This document shows, piece after piece, positions 47,254 through 55,090 of a stretch of 64,000 nt of DNA. The translations under genes were made by a program, and so were the position numbers. Every line of letters starts with the position of its first letter. Position 1 is the first letter of the stretch. Under the pieces are notes generated by a model that saw only the letters and a list, made by a program, of their open reading frames with translations, searched no databases and was not told the origin of the DNA. Source of the stretch: Duganella sp. CF458. GTDB taxonomy: Bacteria; Pseudomonadota; Gammaproteobacteria; Burkholderiales; Burkholderiaceae_D. The stretch is from NCBI RefSeq assembly GCF_900113115.1, contig NZ_FOOF01000001.1, positions 558,001 through 622,000 on the forward strand. Direction: 5' to 3'.

Positions 47254-47865
47254 ATGAACTTCCGCGAGCAATTTCAAGGCCTCGACACCGAGCAGCTGCT
47301 CGACTACTTGCGCCTCGACCTTGCCGATGAGGCCAAACAGCCACTGTTGCAGGTGCTATCAGCGCGCGGCGTACCGCCTGCAACCATTGAAGGGATACTG
47401 GCCAGCGAATTCGAATGCCTGCAGGAACAGCGTGCGCAGCAAGAACGCCGCCTGGCAGGCGTGGGCGCGCGGCTGGCGGCATTCGCTATCGACCTGGGCG
47501 CGGCAATACTGGCGTGGGGCCTGCTGGAGGCAAACCTGGAAGCGCGCTTCGAAGGAGAACAGTGGCCGTGCGCGACGGCCCTGTTTTGCGGCTACATGCT
47601 GTTGCGGGACGCCATTCCAGGCCAGGGGCTCGGCAAACGCATGCTGGGCCTGCGTGCGGTGCGCATGCCGGGCGAACGCCGCATGACGCTGGCCAGCTCC
47701 TTTATTCGAAACGCGACCTTGCTGCTGCTGTTCTTTCCTGATGCACTGTGTATCGCGGGCGAAAGCCGCAGGCGCCTAGGCGACACGCTCGCGCGGACTA
47801 TCGTGTTGCGGGCGGCCGCAAGTGACGCAGATACGCGCCTGGCGGCTTGCCCACCAGCGCAGTGA
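47254..47865 (+). CDS. RDD family membrane protein
   Basis: A 203-residue protein with an N-terminal soluble part (RLDLADEAKQPLLQVL) and an RDD domain (VGARLAAFAIDLGAAILAWG, GLGKRMLGLRAVRM, RRRLGDTLARTIVLRAA). RDD proteins are small, multi-pass and of unknown transport role. The tail overlaps the convergent AraC-type gene by 68 bases. It begins 3 bases after thiL. Confidence 0.85.
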   Translation: MNFREQFQGLDTEQLLDYLRLDLADEAKQPLLQVLSARGVPPATIEGILASEFECLQEQRAQQERRLAGVGARLAAFAIDLGAAILAWGLLEANLEARFEGEQWPCATALFCGYMLLRDAIPGQGLGKRMLGLRAVRMPGERRMTLASSFIRNATLLLLFFPDALCIAGESRRRLGDTLARTIVLRAAASDADTRLAACPPAQ

Positions 47866-48634
47866 ATTCCTTGATGAAGTGGGCCTGGTCGTAATAGCCC
47901 AGTCTTAGCGCGAGCTGCGCCAGTTCCACCGCGGCACCGGCTTGCAGCTGAGCCACGGCTTCGTGCATGCGGTAGCGCTTGATCACCCATTTCGGTCCGA
48001 CGCCGACGTATTGCTGGAACAGGCGCTGCAAGGCGCGCTTGTTGCTGCCCGCCTGCGCGGCCAGGGCGTCCACTGTCAGCAGCGCAGGATCGGCGGCAAT
48101 CGCCGCCACCAATGCGGCCGCGCGCCCGGTGTCTGCATCGGGCAAGGGCAGGCGCGCCAGCAGGAAGGCCTGCGCTGCCGCTGCCATCGCATGCGGCGCC
48201 GACGCCGGCGCGCAGGCACGCACCTGCCGCGCCAGCGCGTTGCCATCGCTGCCGAACACCTGCGCCAACGCCACCCGCTGGTCGGCAATTTCCGCCACGG
48301 CACGGCCGAGGAAAGGCCGGAAGCCGCCCGGCCTGAACTTGATCCCGAACGCGAAGCCCTGCCCTGCCAGCAGCTTGGTGTAGCGCGCAGTGTGGACGCC
48401 GTACACGCCGTCACTATCGTGCTCGATCACCAGGTGCACGTTGGGATGCGGCAGCGTTTCCTGCTGCTGAGGTGGATGTCCGTGCATGTCCCAGCCGACG
48501 AACCAGTAATGCTCGACCAGTCCGGCCAATTGCGCGCACGGCGCCAGCCGTTCGTGGCGAAATGTACCCATCGCAAGACGCGGTACCAGGATGCCGCGCG
48601 GTTCGGTATCGATTTGTCGCGTTTTTCCAATCAT
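47798..48634 (-). CDS. AraC family transcriptional regulator
   Basis: A 278-residue regulator with an N-terminal ligand-type domain (LAGLVEHYWFVGWDMHG, FAFGIKFRPGGFRPFLG) and a C-terminal double helix-turn-helix (VDALAAQAGSNKRALQRLFQ, LRLGYYDQAHFIKEFTALVG). The start at 48634 is my choice among several in-frame candidates; the ATG two codons into IIGK is preceded by no clear site. The divergent gene (48664) is its most likely target. Confidence 0.85.
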   Translation of the reverse strand: MIGKTRQIDTEPRGILVPRLAMGTFRHERLAPCAQLAGLVEHYWFVGWDMHGHPPQQQETLPHPNVHLVIEHDSDGVYGVHTARYTKLLAGQGFAFGIKFRPGGFRPFLGRAVAEIADQRVALAQVFGSDGNALARQVRACAPASAPHAMAAAAQAFLLARLPLPDADTGRAAALVAAIAADPALLTVDALAAQAGSNKRALQRLFQQYVGVGPKWVIKRYRMHEAVAQLQAGAAVELAQLALRLGYYDQAHFIKEFTALVGKPPGAYLRHLRPPATR

Positions 48635-48663
48635 CAGGCGCAGGAGACTACCATAATGACCGC

Positions 48664-49116
48664 ATGAAAACACTGATCCCGTTACTATTCGCACTCGCCG
48701 CCGCCGCGGCCAACGCAGGAGACAAACCCATGCAAATCGAAGGCAGCTTCGACGTCAAACTCACCCCCCAGCCGCCAGCCGAAGGCCAGACCTGGGGCCG
48801 GCAATCCATCAGCAAGACTTTCCATGGCGCGCTCGACGGCAGCAGCCACGGCGAAATGCTGGCCGCCGGCACCGCCGTCAAAGGCTCCGCCGGCTATGTC
48901 GCCATGGAGCAGGTCACTGCCACGCTGGAAGGACGCAAAGGGACCTTCTTCCTGCAACACTTTGGCCTGATGGACAAAGGCACGCCGACGCTGAAGGTGA
49001 GCGTCATTCCCGACTCCGCCACCGGCGAACTAGCCGGCCTGCAAGGCACGATGTCCATCGACATCACCGGCGGCCAGCACCGCTATACCTTCACCTACCA
49101 ACTGCCGCCCCGCTGA
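48664..49116 (+). CDS. DUF3224 domain protein, exported
   Basis: A 150-residue protein with a signal peptide (MKTLIPLLFALAAAAANAGD) and an allene-oxide-cyclase-like barrel typical of DUF3224 (GSFDVKLTPQPPAEG, GRQSISKTFHGALDGSSHGEM, YVAMEQVTATLEGRKGTF in part). DUF3224 proteins of this length are usually cytoplasmic; this one is periplasmic. It is divergent from the AraC-type gene by 29 bases and is probably its target. Function unknown. Confidence 0.82.
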   Translation: MKTLIPLLFALAAAAANAGDKPMQIEGSFDVKLTPQPPAEGQTWGRQSISKTFHGALDGSSHGEMLAAGTAVKGSAGYVAMEQVTATLEGRKGTFFLQHFGLMDKGTPTLKVSVIPDSATGELAGLQGTMSIDITGGQHRYTFTYQLPPR

Positions 49117-49198
49117 CATGTCACGAAGTGGTAACAAGCGGAGACTATTATCCCGCCTGTCTCCACATTCATACCACTCTCTCCCATGAATGTTTTCC

Positions 49199-49225
49199 GC
49201 CGCCCCATGTGGGCGGCATTTTTTT
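49199..49225 (+). terminator. Rho-independent terminator after the DUF3224 gene
   Basis: GCCGCCC (49199-49205), loop CATGT, GGGCGGC (49211-49217) and then ATTTTTTT. It ends where the convergent GGDEF-EAL gene begins its tail. Confidence 0.85.
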
Positions 49226-51818
49226 ATCCGGTGAGCGCGGTGTGGTCCTCGCCCGGCTCGCCGGCGCGGCGGCCGCTGCCGTGCATCAGCCAGTAATGGT
49301 GGAAGGCCAGGCGGATATTGTCGCGCAACTGGGTATCGTCCCACGGCTTGGTGTAGAAGCGGTAGATCGCACCGCGGTTGATCGAGTCCAGCACCGCTTC
49401 CAGCCCCGTATATCCGGACAGGATGATGCGGATGGTGTCCGGGTACATCTCCTTGACCTTGGCCAGGAATTCGGTGCCGCTCAGGATCGGCATACGCTGG
49501 TCGCACACGATCACCTGCACCGGATAGAGCGCCAGCAGGTCGAAGCCCTCGGCCGGCGAGACGGCAGTGAGGATGCGGTAGCCGTCGCGGCGGAACAGGC
49601 GGTGCAGCGAGGACAGCACGTTGACGTCGTCGTCCACCAGCAGCAGCGTTTGCGGCGGTTCAGCCGCCACGTTCGGGTCGGGTGGCAAGCTCTTGCCCGA
49701 TTCGGCCAGGGCGCCCATTTCCGCTGCCGCCAGGGGCCGGCTGAAGAAGTAACCCTGGATTTCATCGCAGCGGTTGCGGCGCAGGTATTCGAGTTGCGGC
49801 CGCGTCTCGACGCCTTCGGCAATGACGCGCAGCTTGAGGCTGTGCGCCATGCTGATGATGGCCAGCGCAATCGCCGCGTCGTTGGGATTGGTGGTGATGT
49901 CGCGCACGAAGGCGATGTCGATCTTCAGCTTGTCGATCGGGAAGCGCTGCAGGTAGGCCAGCGAGGAATAACCGGTGCCGAAATCGTCGATCGCCACCTT
50001 GATGCCCAGCTCCTTGAGCGCGGTCAGCACCTGGATGGTGCGCTCGGCGTTCGACATCAAGGCCGTTTCGGTCAATTCCAGTTCCAGCAATTCGGCCGGC
50101 ACATTGTGCCGCTCCAGTGCCTGCCGGACATCGCTCTCCAGGTCGCCCTCCACAAACTGGCGGCTGGCCACGTTGACCGCCACATGCACACCGCCCACCG
50201 GCGTGCGCAGCCAGGTCGCGATCTGGCGGCAGGCAGCATCCAGGATCCAGCTGCCGACGCGCACAATCAGGCCGGTATCTTCCAGCACACTGACGAATTC
50301 CGCCGGATAGACCAAGCCGTAGCCCGGCCGGTTCCAGCGCAGCAGCGCTTCGGCCCCGCTGATGCGGCCCGTGGTCAGGTTGACCTTGGGCTGGTAATGC
50401 AGTTCCAGCTCATTGTTGTCCAATGCGCGGCGCAGCGCCATCTCCAGGTCGAGCCGTGCCAGCACCTGCACGTTCATGCCGGCGGTGAAGAAGCGATAAC
50501 CGTCGCCGCCGGCATCCTTGGCGCGCTCCATGGCGGTGTTGGCGTATTTGACCAGCGTCTCGGGATCGTTGGCATCGTCCGGATACATGGCGATGCCGAT
50601 GGAGGCGGTCAGCGTGGCCTGGTGGTCGTCCAGGTCGAACGGCGAGCGCAGGGCTTCGCGCACTTCGTTGGCGACCAGCACGGCATCCTGCTGGTCGCGC
50701 GTCATGGTCAGGATCAGCGCGAACTCGTCGCCGCCCAGGCGGCCTACCGTATCGCGCAGGCGCACGCATTGCACCAGGCGGTTGCTGAACTCGTGCAACA
50801 GTTGGTCGCCCATGGCCGCCCCCATCGAGTCGTTGACCTTGCGGAAGCGGTCCAGGCCGATGAACAGCACCACGATGCGCCATTCCTTGTCCTGCGCCAG
50901 CTCGATCGACTCGCCCAGTGTCTGGAAGAACAGGGTGCGGTTGGGCAGGCCGGTCAGGCGGTCGTAGTGCGCCATGTGGCGCAGGCGTTCTTCGGCCAGG
51001 CGGCGTTCGGTGACGTCGCGCGCCACGCAGATCAGGGTGCGGTGGGCCGACTCGCCTTCGCTTTGCAGCAGCCAGTAGACTTCCACCGGCACGGCCGCGC
51101 CATCGCTGCGCAGCAGTTCGATTTCCGTCAGTTCCGGTGCACGGTGCGGGGCGTTCAGCGCCTGGCCGGCGCGCTCGGCCTCGGCCGACAGCGTCTCGCG
51201 GCTGCCCAGGCCAAGCCTGGCGGGCTCCAGCGACAGCAGCTGCGCGCGCGGATGGCCCAGCATGCGGCAGGCGCCTTCGTTGACGTCCACCAGCGCCAGG
51301 GTGCCGGTGTCGATCAGGAAAATGGCGTCGGCCGTGGCATCCATCGCGCTGCGAAAGCGCTGCAGGTCGGCAGTACGGGCGCGCACCGTCTGTTCCAGCA
51401 CCTCGTTGTAGTCGCGCGCCTGCTGGTGCAGCAGCCGCACTTCCAGCATATTGTTGATGCGCGTGAGCACCTCGACCGGGTCGAATGGCTTGCTGATGAA
51501 GTCGCGCGCGCCGGCATCGAGCGCCGGCAGCTTCTGGTCCGGCTGCGCAGTCACCACCAGCACCGGCAGGTATTCCGGCTCCAGCGGCTTGAGCGCTTCC
51601 ATCACGTCGAAGCCGCTCATGCCGGGCATGTGCAGGTCGAGGATGATCAGGTCATAGCGGTGCTCTTCGTGCCAGGGCGCCACCACGCGCGGGTCGGTGG
51701 TGGAACTGACGTTCACATAGCCGCTGGTCTGCAGCAGGTATTCCAGCAGCTGCACGTTGACCGGCTGGTCGTCCACTATCAGGACTTTGGCGTTCAGGAT
51801 ATCGTCGCGGCTGATCAC
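49224..51818 (-). CDS. Receiver-PAS-GGDEF-EAL-receiver cyclic-di-GMP enzyme
   Basis: An 864-residue regulator: receiver (about 10-120; KVLIVDDQPVN, LIILDLHMPGMSG), PAS (about 155-275), GGDEF (RLGGDEFALILT, intact active site, about 290-450), EAL (ISGAEALLRWNRP, LELTETALMSN, DDFGTGYSSLAYLQ, intact, about 465-710) and a second receiver at the C terminus (LLLVDDDVN, VIVCDQRMPIL, FYTKPWD). Both catalytic motifs are complete, so either synthesis or hydrolysis is possible. It is the last gene of the YfiR-like operon; the start overlaps the hybrid kinase by 4 bases. Confidence 0.95.
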   Translation of the reverse strand: MISRDDILNAKVLIVDDQPVNVQLLEYLLQTSGYVNVSSTTDPRVVAPWHEEHRYDLIILDLHMPGMSGFDVMEALKPLEPEYLPVLVVTAQPDQKLPALDAGARDFISKPFDPVEVLTRINNMLEVRLLHQQARDYNEVLEQTVRARTADLQRFRSAMDATADAIFLIDTGTLALVDVNEGACRMLGHPRAQLLSLEPARLGLGSRETLSAEAERAGQALNAPHRAPELTEIELLRSDGAAVPVEVYWLLQSEGESAHRTLICVARDVTERRLAEERLRHMAHYDRLTGLPNRTLFFQTLGESIELAQDKEWRIVVLFIGLDRFRKVNDSMGAAMGDQLLHEFSNRLVQCVRLRDTVGRLGGDEFALILTMTRDQQDAVLVANEVREALRSPFDLDDHQATLTASIGIAMYPDDANDPETLVKYANTAMERAKDAGGDGYRFFTAGMNVQVLARLDLEMALRRALDNNELELHYQPKVNLTTGRISGAEALLRWNRPGYGLVYPAEFVSVLEDTGLIVRVGSWILDAACRQIATWLRTPVGGVHVAVNVASRQFVEGDLESDVRQALERHNVPAELLELELTETALMSNAERTIQVLTALKELGIKVAIDDFGTGYSSLAYLQRFPIDKLKIDIAFVRDITTNPNDAAIALAIISMAHSLKLRVIAEGVETRPQLEYLRRNRCDEIQGYFFSRPLAAAEMGALAESGKSLPPDPNVAAEPPQTLLLVDDDVNVLSSLHRLFRRDGYRILTAVSPAEGFDLLALYPVQVIVCDQRMPILSGTEFLAKVKEMYPDTIRIILSGYTGLEAVLDSINRGAIYRFYTKPWDDTQLRDNIRLAFHHYWLMHGSGRRAGEPGEDHTALTG

Positions 51819-53842
51819 TTGGACGTACTCCCTTCCTCCTCCCTGCGAGCCAGGAAGGCCATGGTGCTGTTGATCGCTTCGGTGAACTCGTCGATGTTGA
51901 TCGGCTTGATCAGGTAGCGGAAGAAACCGGCCGCCAGGCCTTTTTCAACGTCGCGCGGCATGGCATTGGCGGTCAGTGCGATGACGGGGATATGCGCGGT
52001 GCGGGGATCGGTGGCCAGCAGCTTGACGGCGTCGATGCCGTTCAGGCCGGGCAGGTTGATGTCCATCAGGATGATGTCCGGCTGGTGGGCACGCGCCAGT
52101 TCGACGCCAAGGTGGCCATCCGGCGCGGAAATCAGTTTCAGGTCGGGACGGAAGCTGATGATTTCCTCCACCAGCTTGAGGTTGGCCGGATTGTCTTCCA
52201 CGTACAGCACGGTCGCCGGCTCGCCTGCCGCATGGCGGTGCGGCTGCGCCGGACGCTCGGCATTGAGGTCCACGCGCGACGGCGTCGGCTCGGTCGATTC
52301 CAGCTCGATCCAGAACATGCTGCCCACACCCTGGCTGCTGGTGACGCCGATCGTGCCGCCCATCAGCTCGACCAGGCGCTTGGTGACCACCAGGCCGATG
52401 CCGGTGCCCTCTTCCGCCCCGCTCTCCTGTCCCAGGCGGTTGAACGGCTGGAACAGCTGCATCACCTGTTCCGGCTTGAGGCCCATGCCGGTATCCTGCA
52501 CCGAGACCCGCACCAGGTTGGGCCCGCTCGGGCTGCAATCGACCACCACGGCGCCGCCATCGCGGTTGTACTTGATGGCATTGGACAGCAGGTTGAGCAG
52601 GATCTGCTTAAGGCGGGTGCGGTCGGCCGTGACGTTGGCGACGCAGCAGTCCGGGAACAGCAGGCGAATGCCGCGCGCGCTCGCCAGCGGCGCCACCATG
52701 CCTTCGCATTCTTGCAGGATCTCGTTCAGCGCGACCGGCTCCAGCGACAGCGCCACGGCCCCCGATTCGATCTTGGCCAGGTCGAGGATTTCATTGATCA
52801 GGGTAAGCAGGTGGCGGCCGGACTTCAGGATATGGCTGGCGAATTCGCGTTTCTGCACCAGCGTGGACGGCAGCTTCTCGGAGGTCAGGATTTGCGCGAA
52901 GCCGAGGATGGCATTCAGCGGCGTGCGCAGCTCATGGCTCATGGAGGACAGGAAGGCCGACTTGGCCTGGTTGGCGCTCTTTGCCTCCTGCATCGCCATG
53001 GCCAGTTCGCTGTTGGCCTGCTCGAGCTGCAGCGTGCGTTCGTGCACGCGCTGTTCCAGTTCCTCGTTCAGGCGCATGATTTCCTGCTGCGCCTTGCTGC
53101 GCTGCTCCGCTTCGCGCGCGATTTCGCTGCTGGAGGTTTCCAACTCGCGCGTGCGGCTTTCGATCTCGCTCAACATCTTGTTGAAGGCGTCGGCCAGTTC
53201 CGCCACCTCGTCGTTGCTGGTGCCCGGCGCGCGGCGCGAGTAGTCGCCGGTCGCCATCACTTCGCGGGCCACGCCGGCAATCTCCAGCACCGGCTGCGTG
53301 ACCACCTTGTTCAAGGGCCGCATCAACAGGTAGGCAATGCCCATCGCCAGGAAGGTGGCGATGATGGCGATCATCACGTAGTCGCCGAAGCGGCCCAGAA
53401 GTTCATAGTCCGACTGCATGTAGACCGTGCCCAGCAACTCGCCGTTGTCGCGGATGCGCCGGAACAGCATCATCTTGCCGTCTTCGAATGCCACGCCCTC
53501 GGCCTGCGGCGCGGCAGGCACGCTGAGATCCTTTCCCGGCGCCACATAGGTGGCGAACAATTGGCCGCGCGCATTGTAGATGGCGCCTGCGTTGACTTTC
53601 GGCCGCAGGCGCAGCAGGGCCAGGTTTTCCTTGGCCAGGCGCTGGTCGTCGAAGGTCAGCGCGGGCGCACTCATATGCCCCAGCAACTCGGCCTGGGTGG
53701 TCATGTCGGAACTGAGCGACTGGTGGTAGGCGCGCAAGTCATAGGCGATGATGGTGCCGAGCGAGACCAGCAAGGCCACCAGCGTGACCAGCATCACCAC
53801 GCCAAGCAGCTTTTGCGGCAGGGAGCGGCGGCGCGCGATCAT
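51815..53842 (-). CDS. Hybrid histidine kinase with periplasmic CHASE8-like sensor
   Basis: A 675-residue kinase: membrane helix (12-36), a CHASE8-like periplasmic domain (about 40-150; TTQAELLGHMSAPALTFDD), second helix, HAMP (MRPLNKVVTQPVLEIAG), coiled coil, HisKA (SMSHELRTPLNAILGF), HATPase (NAIKYNRDGG, DTGMGLKPEQ, GTGIGLVVTKRL) and a receiver (PATVLYVEDN, IILMDINLPGLNG). Its ATG overlaps the yfiR-like stop by 4 bases and its stop overlaps the GGDEF-EAL gene by 4 bases, so it should signal to that protein's receivers. Confidence 0.95.
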   Translation of the reverse strand: MIARRRSLPQKLLGVVMLVTLVALLVSLGTIIAYDLRAYHQSLSSDMTTQAELLGHMSAPALTFDDQRLAKENLALLRLRPKVNAGAIYNARGQLFATYVAPGKDLSVPAAPQAEGVAFEDGKMMLFRRIRDNGELLGTVYMQSDYELLGRFGDYVMIAIIATFLAMGIAYLLMRPLNKVVTQPVLEIAGVAREVMATGDYSRRAPGTSNDEVAELADAFNKMLSEIESRTRELETSSSEIAREAEQRSKAQQEIMRLNEELEQRVHERTLQLEQANSELAMAMQEAKSANQAKSAFLSSMSHELRTPLNAILGFAQILTSEKLPSTLVQKREFASHILKSGRHLLTLINEILDLAKIESGAVALSLEPVALNEILQECEGMVAPLASARGIRLLFPDCCVANVTADRTRLKQILLNLLSNAIKYNRDGGAVVVDCSPSGPNLVRVSVQDTGMGLKPEQVMQLFQPFNRLGQESGAEEGTGIGLVVTKRLVELMGGTIGVTSSQGVGSMFWIELESTEPTPSRVDLNAERPAQPHRHAAGEPATVLYVEDNPANLKLVEEIISFRPDLKLISAPDGHLGVELARAHQPDIILMDINLPGLNGIDAVKLLATDPRTAHIPVIALTANAMPRDVEKGLAAGFFRYLIKPINIDEFTEAINSTMAFLARREEEGSTSK

Positions 53843-54408
53843 CCCGCCACCTGCTGCACGCGCAGGGCGGCCGACAGCATGCGCGCGCTGATTTTCAGGC
53901 GCGCCACGGCTGCATGTTTCAGGGACACTTCAAAACGCAGCCTTTCGTCGGCGATGACGAAGTTGATCATGCTGCCCATGCCGAAGGTTTCGTCGCCATC
54001 GGTGACGGTCAGCACCGGCTGGCCGCGGCTGGCAGCCAGCAGTTCCTGCGCCAGCTGCTTGTCATGCGCCGGGATGAACAGCATATGGATGCCGGCCAGG
54101 CTGTCGCCGCGCTTGACGCGCCTGACCTGCAGCGGGCGGCCATTGGCGGTGTGCCCGGCCACGGTCTGTTCCAGTTGTTCGGCCAGCGGGTCGGCGCCGG
54201 CCACACCGATCACGATAGGCGCATCGGGACGGGCGAAACTGCCTTCGGGCCATTCCACGAAGCCGGCAAATTTATACAGGTAGGCGGCCTTGACCTGGCG
54301 TTCCAGGCTGGAGCCGGATTGGGCATGGGCGAACAGGGGCCACAGCGCAGCCAGCAGCAGCGCCACCCAGAAAACGGGACATCTTCCTTGGAGAGTCCTC
54401 ACCGCCAT
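53839..54408 (-). CDS. YfiR-like periplasmic regulator
   Basis: A 189-residue protein with a signal peptide (VFWVALLLAALWPLFAHA) and the DUF4154/YfiR fold (QVKAAYLYKFAGFVEWPEGS, IVIGVAGADPLAEQL, VLTVTDGDETFGMGSMINFV in part). In Pseudomonas YfiR holds a membrane diguanylate cyclase in check from the periplasm. Here its partner is likely the CHASE8-like sensor of the next gene, which has the matching kind of periplasmic domain. The start at 54408 gives the signal peptide; a longer frame upstream does not. Confidence 0.88.
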   Translation of the reverse strand: MAVRTLQGRCPVFWVALLLAALWPLFAHAQSGSSLERQVKAAYLYKFAGFVEWPEGSFARPDAPIVIGVAGADPLAEQLEQTVAGHTANGRPLQVRRVKRGDSLAGIHMLFIPAHDKQLAQELLAASRGQPVLTVTDGDETFGMGSMINFVIADERLRFEVSLKHAAVARLKISARMLSAALRVQQVAG

Positions 54409-54607
54409 GCCTCGCGAACAGGGGATTGGGGGCATTCTATCGCTGAGTACCCGGCAGCGGCGCAAATATTGGTTTATCGCACCACAAAAGCCTTCCCAGG
54501 CTTGCATGTTAGTCGTGACGCCACATTATTGCGGTGCAGCGTGGTCAATCTGCACAGCAGCGCGCTAGAATGGGCTCAAACGCTTTTGTTTGCTAAAGGA
54601 GCCACAA

Positions 54608-55090
54608 GTGAGTACAGACATCAACGAACTGGCCGCCCAGGTGGGTAAGGCCCTGCAAGACAAAGGCTTGCTGTTGGCAACCGCGGAATCGTGCACCGGT
54701 GGCGGCATCTCGACGGCGATTACGGACATTGCCGGCTCCACCGGCTGGTTCGATTGCGGCTTCGTGTGCTACTCGAATGCTTCCAAGACCGAGATGCTGG
54801 AAGTGCCGGCCGCCATGATGGCGCAATTCGGTTCCGTCAGCGAAGAAGTGGCAGCCGCCATGGCGCAAGGCGCGCTCGGCTCCAGCAATGCCCACGTGGC
54901 GATATCGGTGACCGGCATCGCCGGTCCTACCGGTGCGGTACCGGGCAAGCCGGTTGGCACGGTGTGTTTTGGCTGGGCCAACGCCGATACCGTGCACACC
55001 GAACGCCTGGTATTCTCCGGCGACCGCCAGGCGGTGCGCGCGCAGACCATCGAGCATTCGCTGAAGGGCCTGCTGCGCTTTATAAATTAG
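54608..55090 (+). CDS. pncC: Nicotinamide-nucleotide amidase (CinA C-terminal domain protein)
   Basis: A 160-residue single-domain PncC enzyme, which converts NMN to nicotinate mononucleotide in pyridine-nucleotide recycling. Conserved TAESCTGGGISTAITDIAGS, YSNASKTEML, SVTGIAGPTGAVPGKPVGTV. It begins with GTG at 54608, with AAAGGAG 7 bases upstream. It overlaps the convergent helicase stop by 4 bases. Confidence 0.95.
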   Translation: MSTDINELAAQVGKALQDKGLLLATAESCTGGGISTAITDIAGSTGWFDCGFVCYSNASKTEMLEVPAAMMAQFGSVSEEVAAAMAQGALGSSNAHVAISVTGIAGPTGAVPGKPVGTVCFGWANADTVHTERLVFSGDRQAVRAQTIEHSLKGLLRFIN

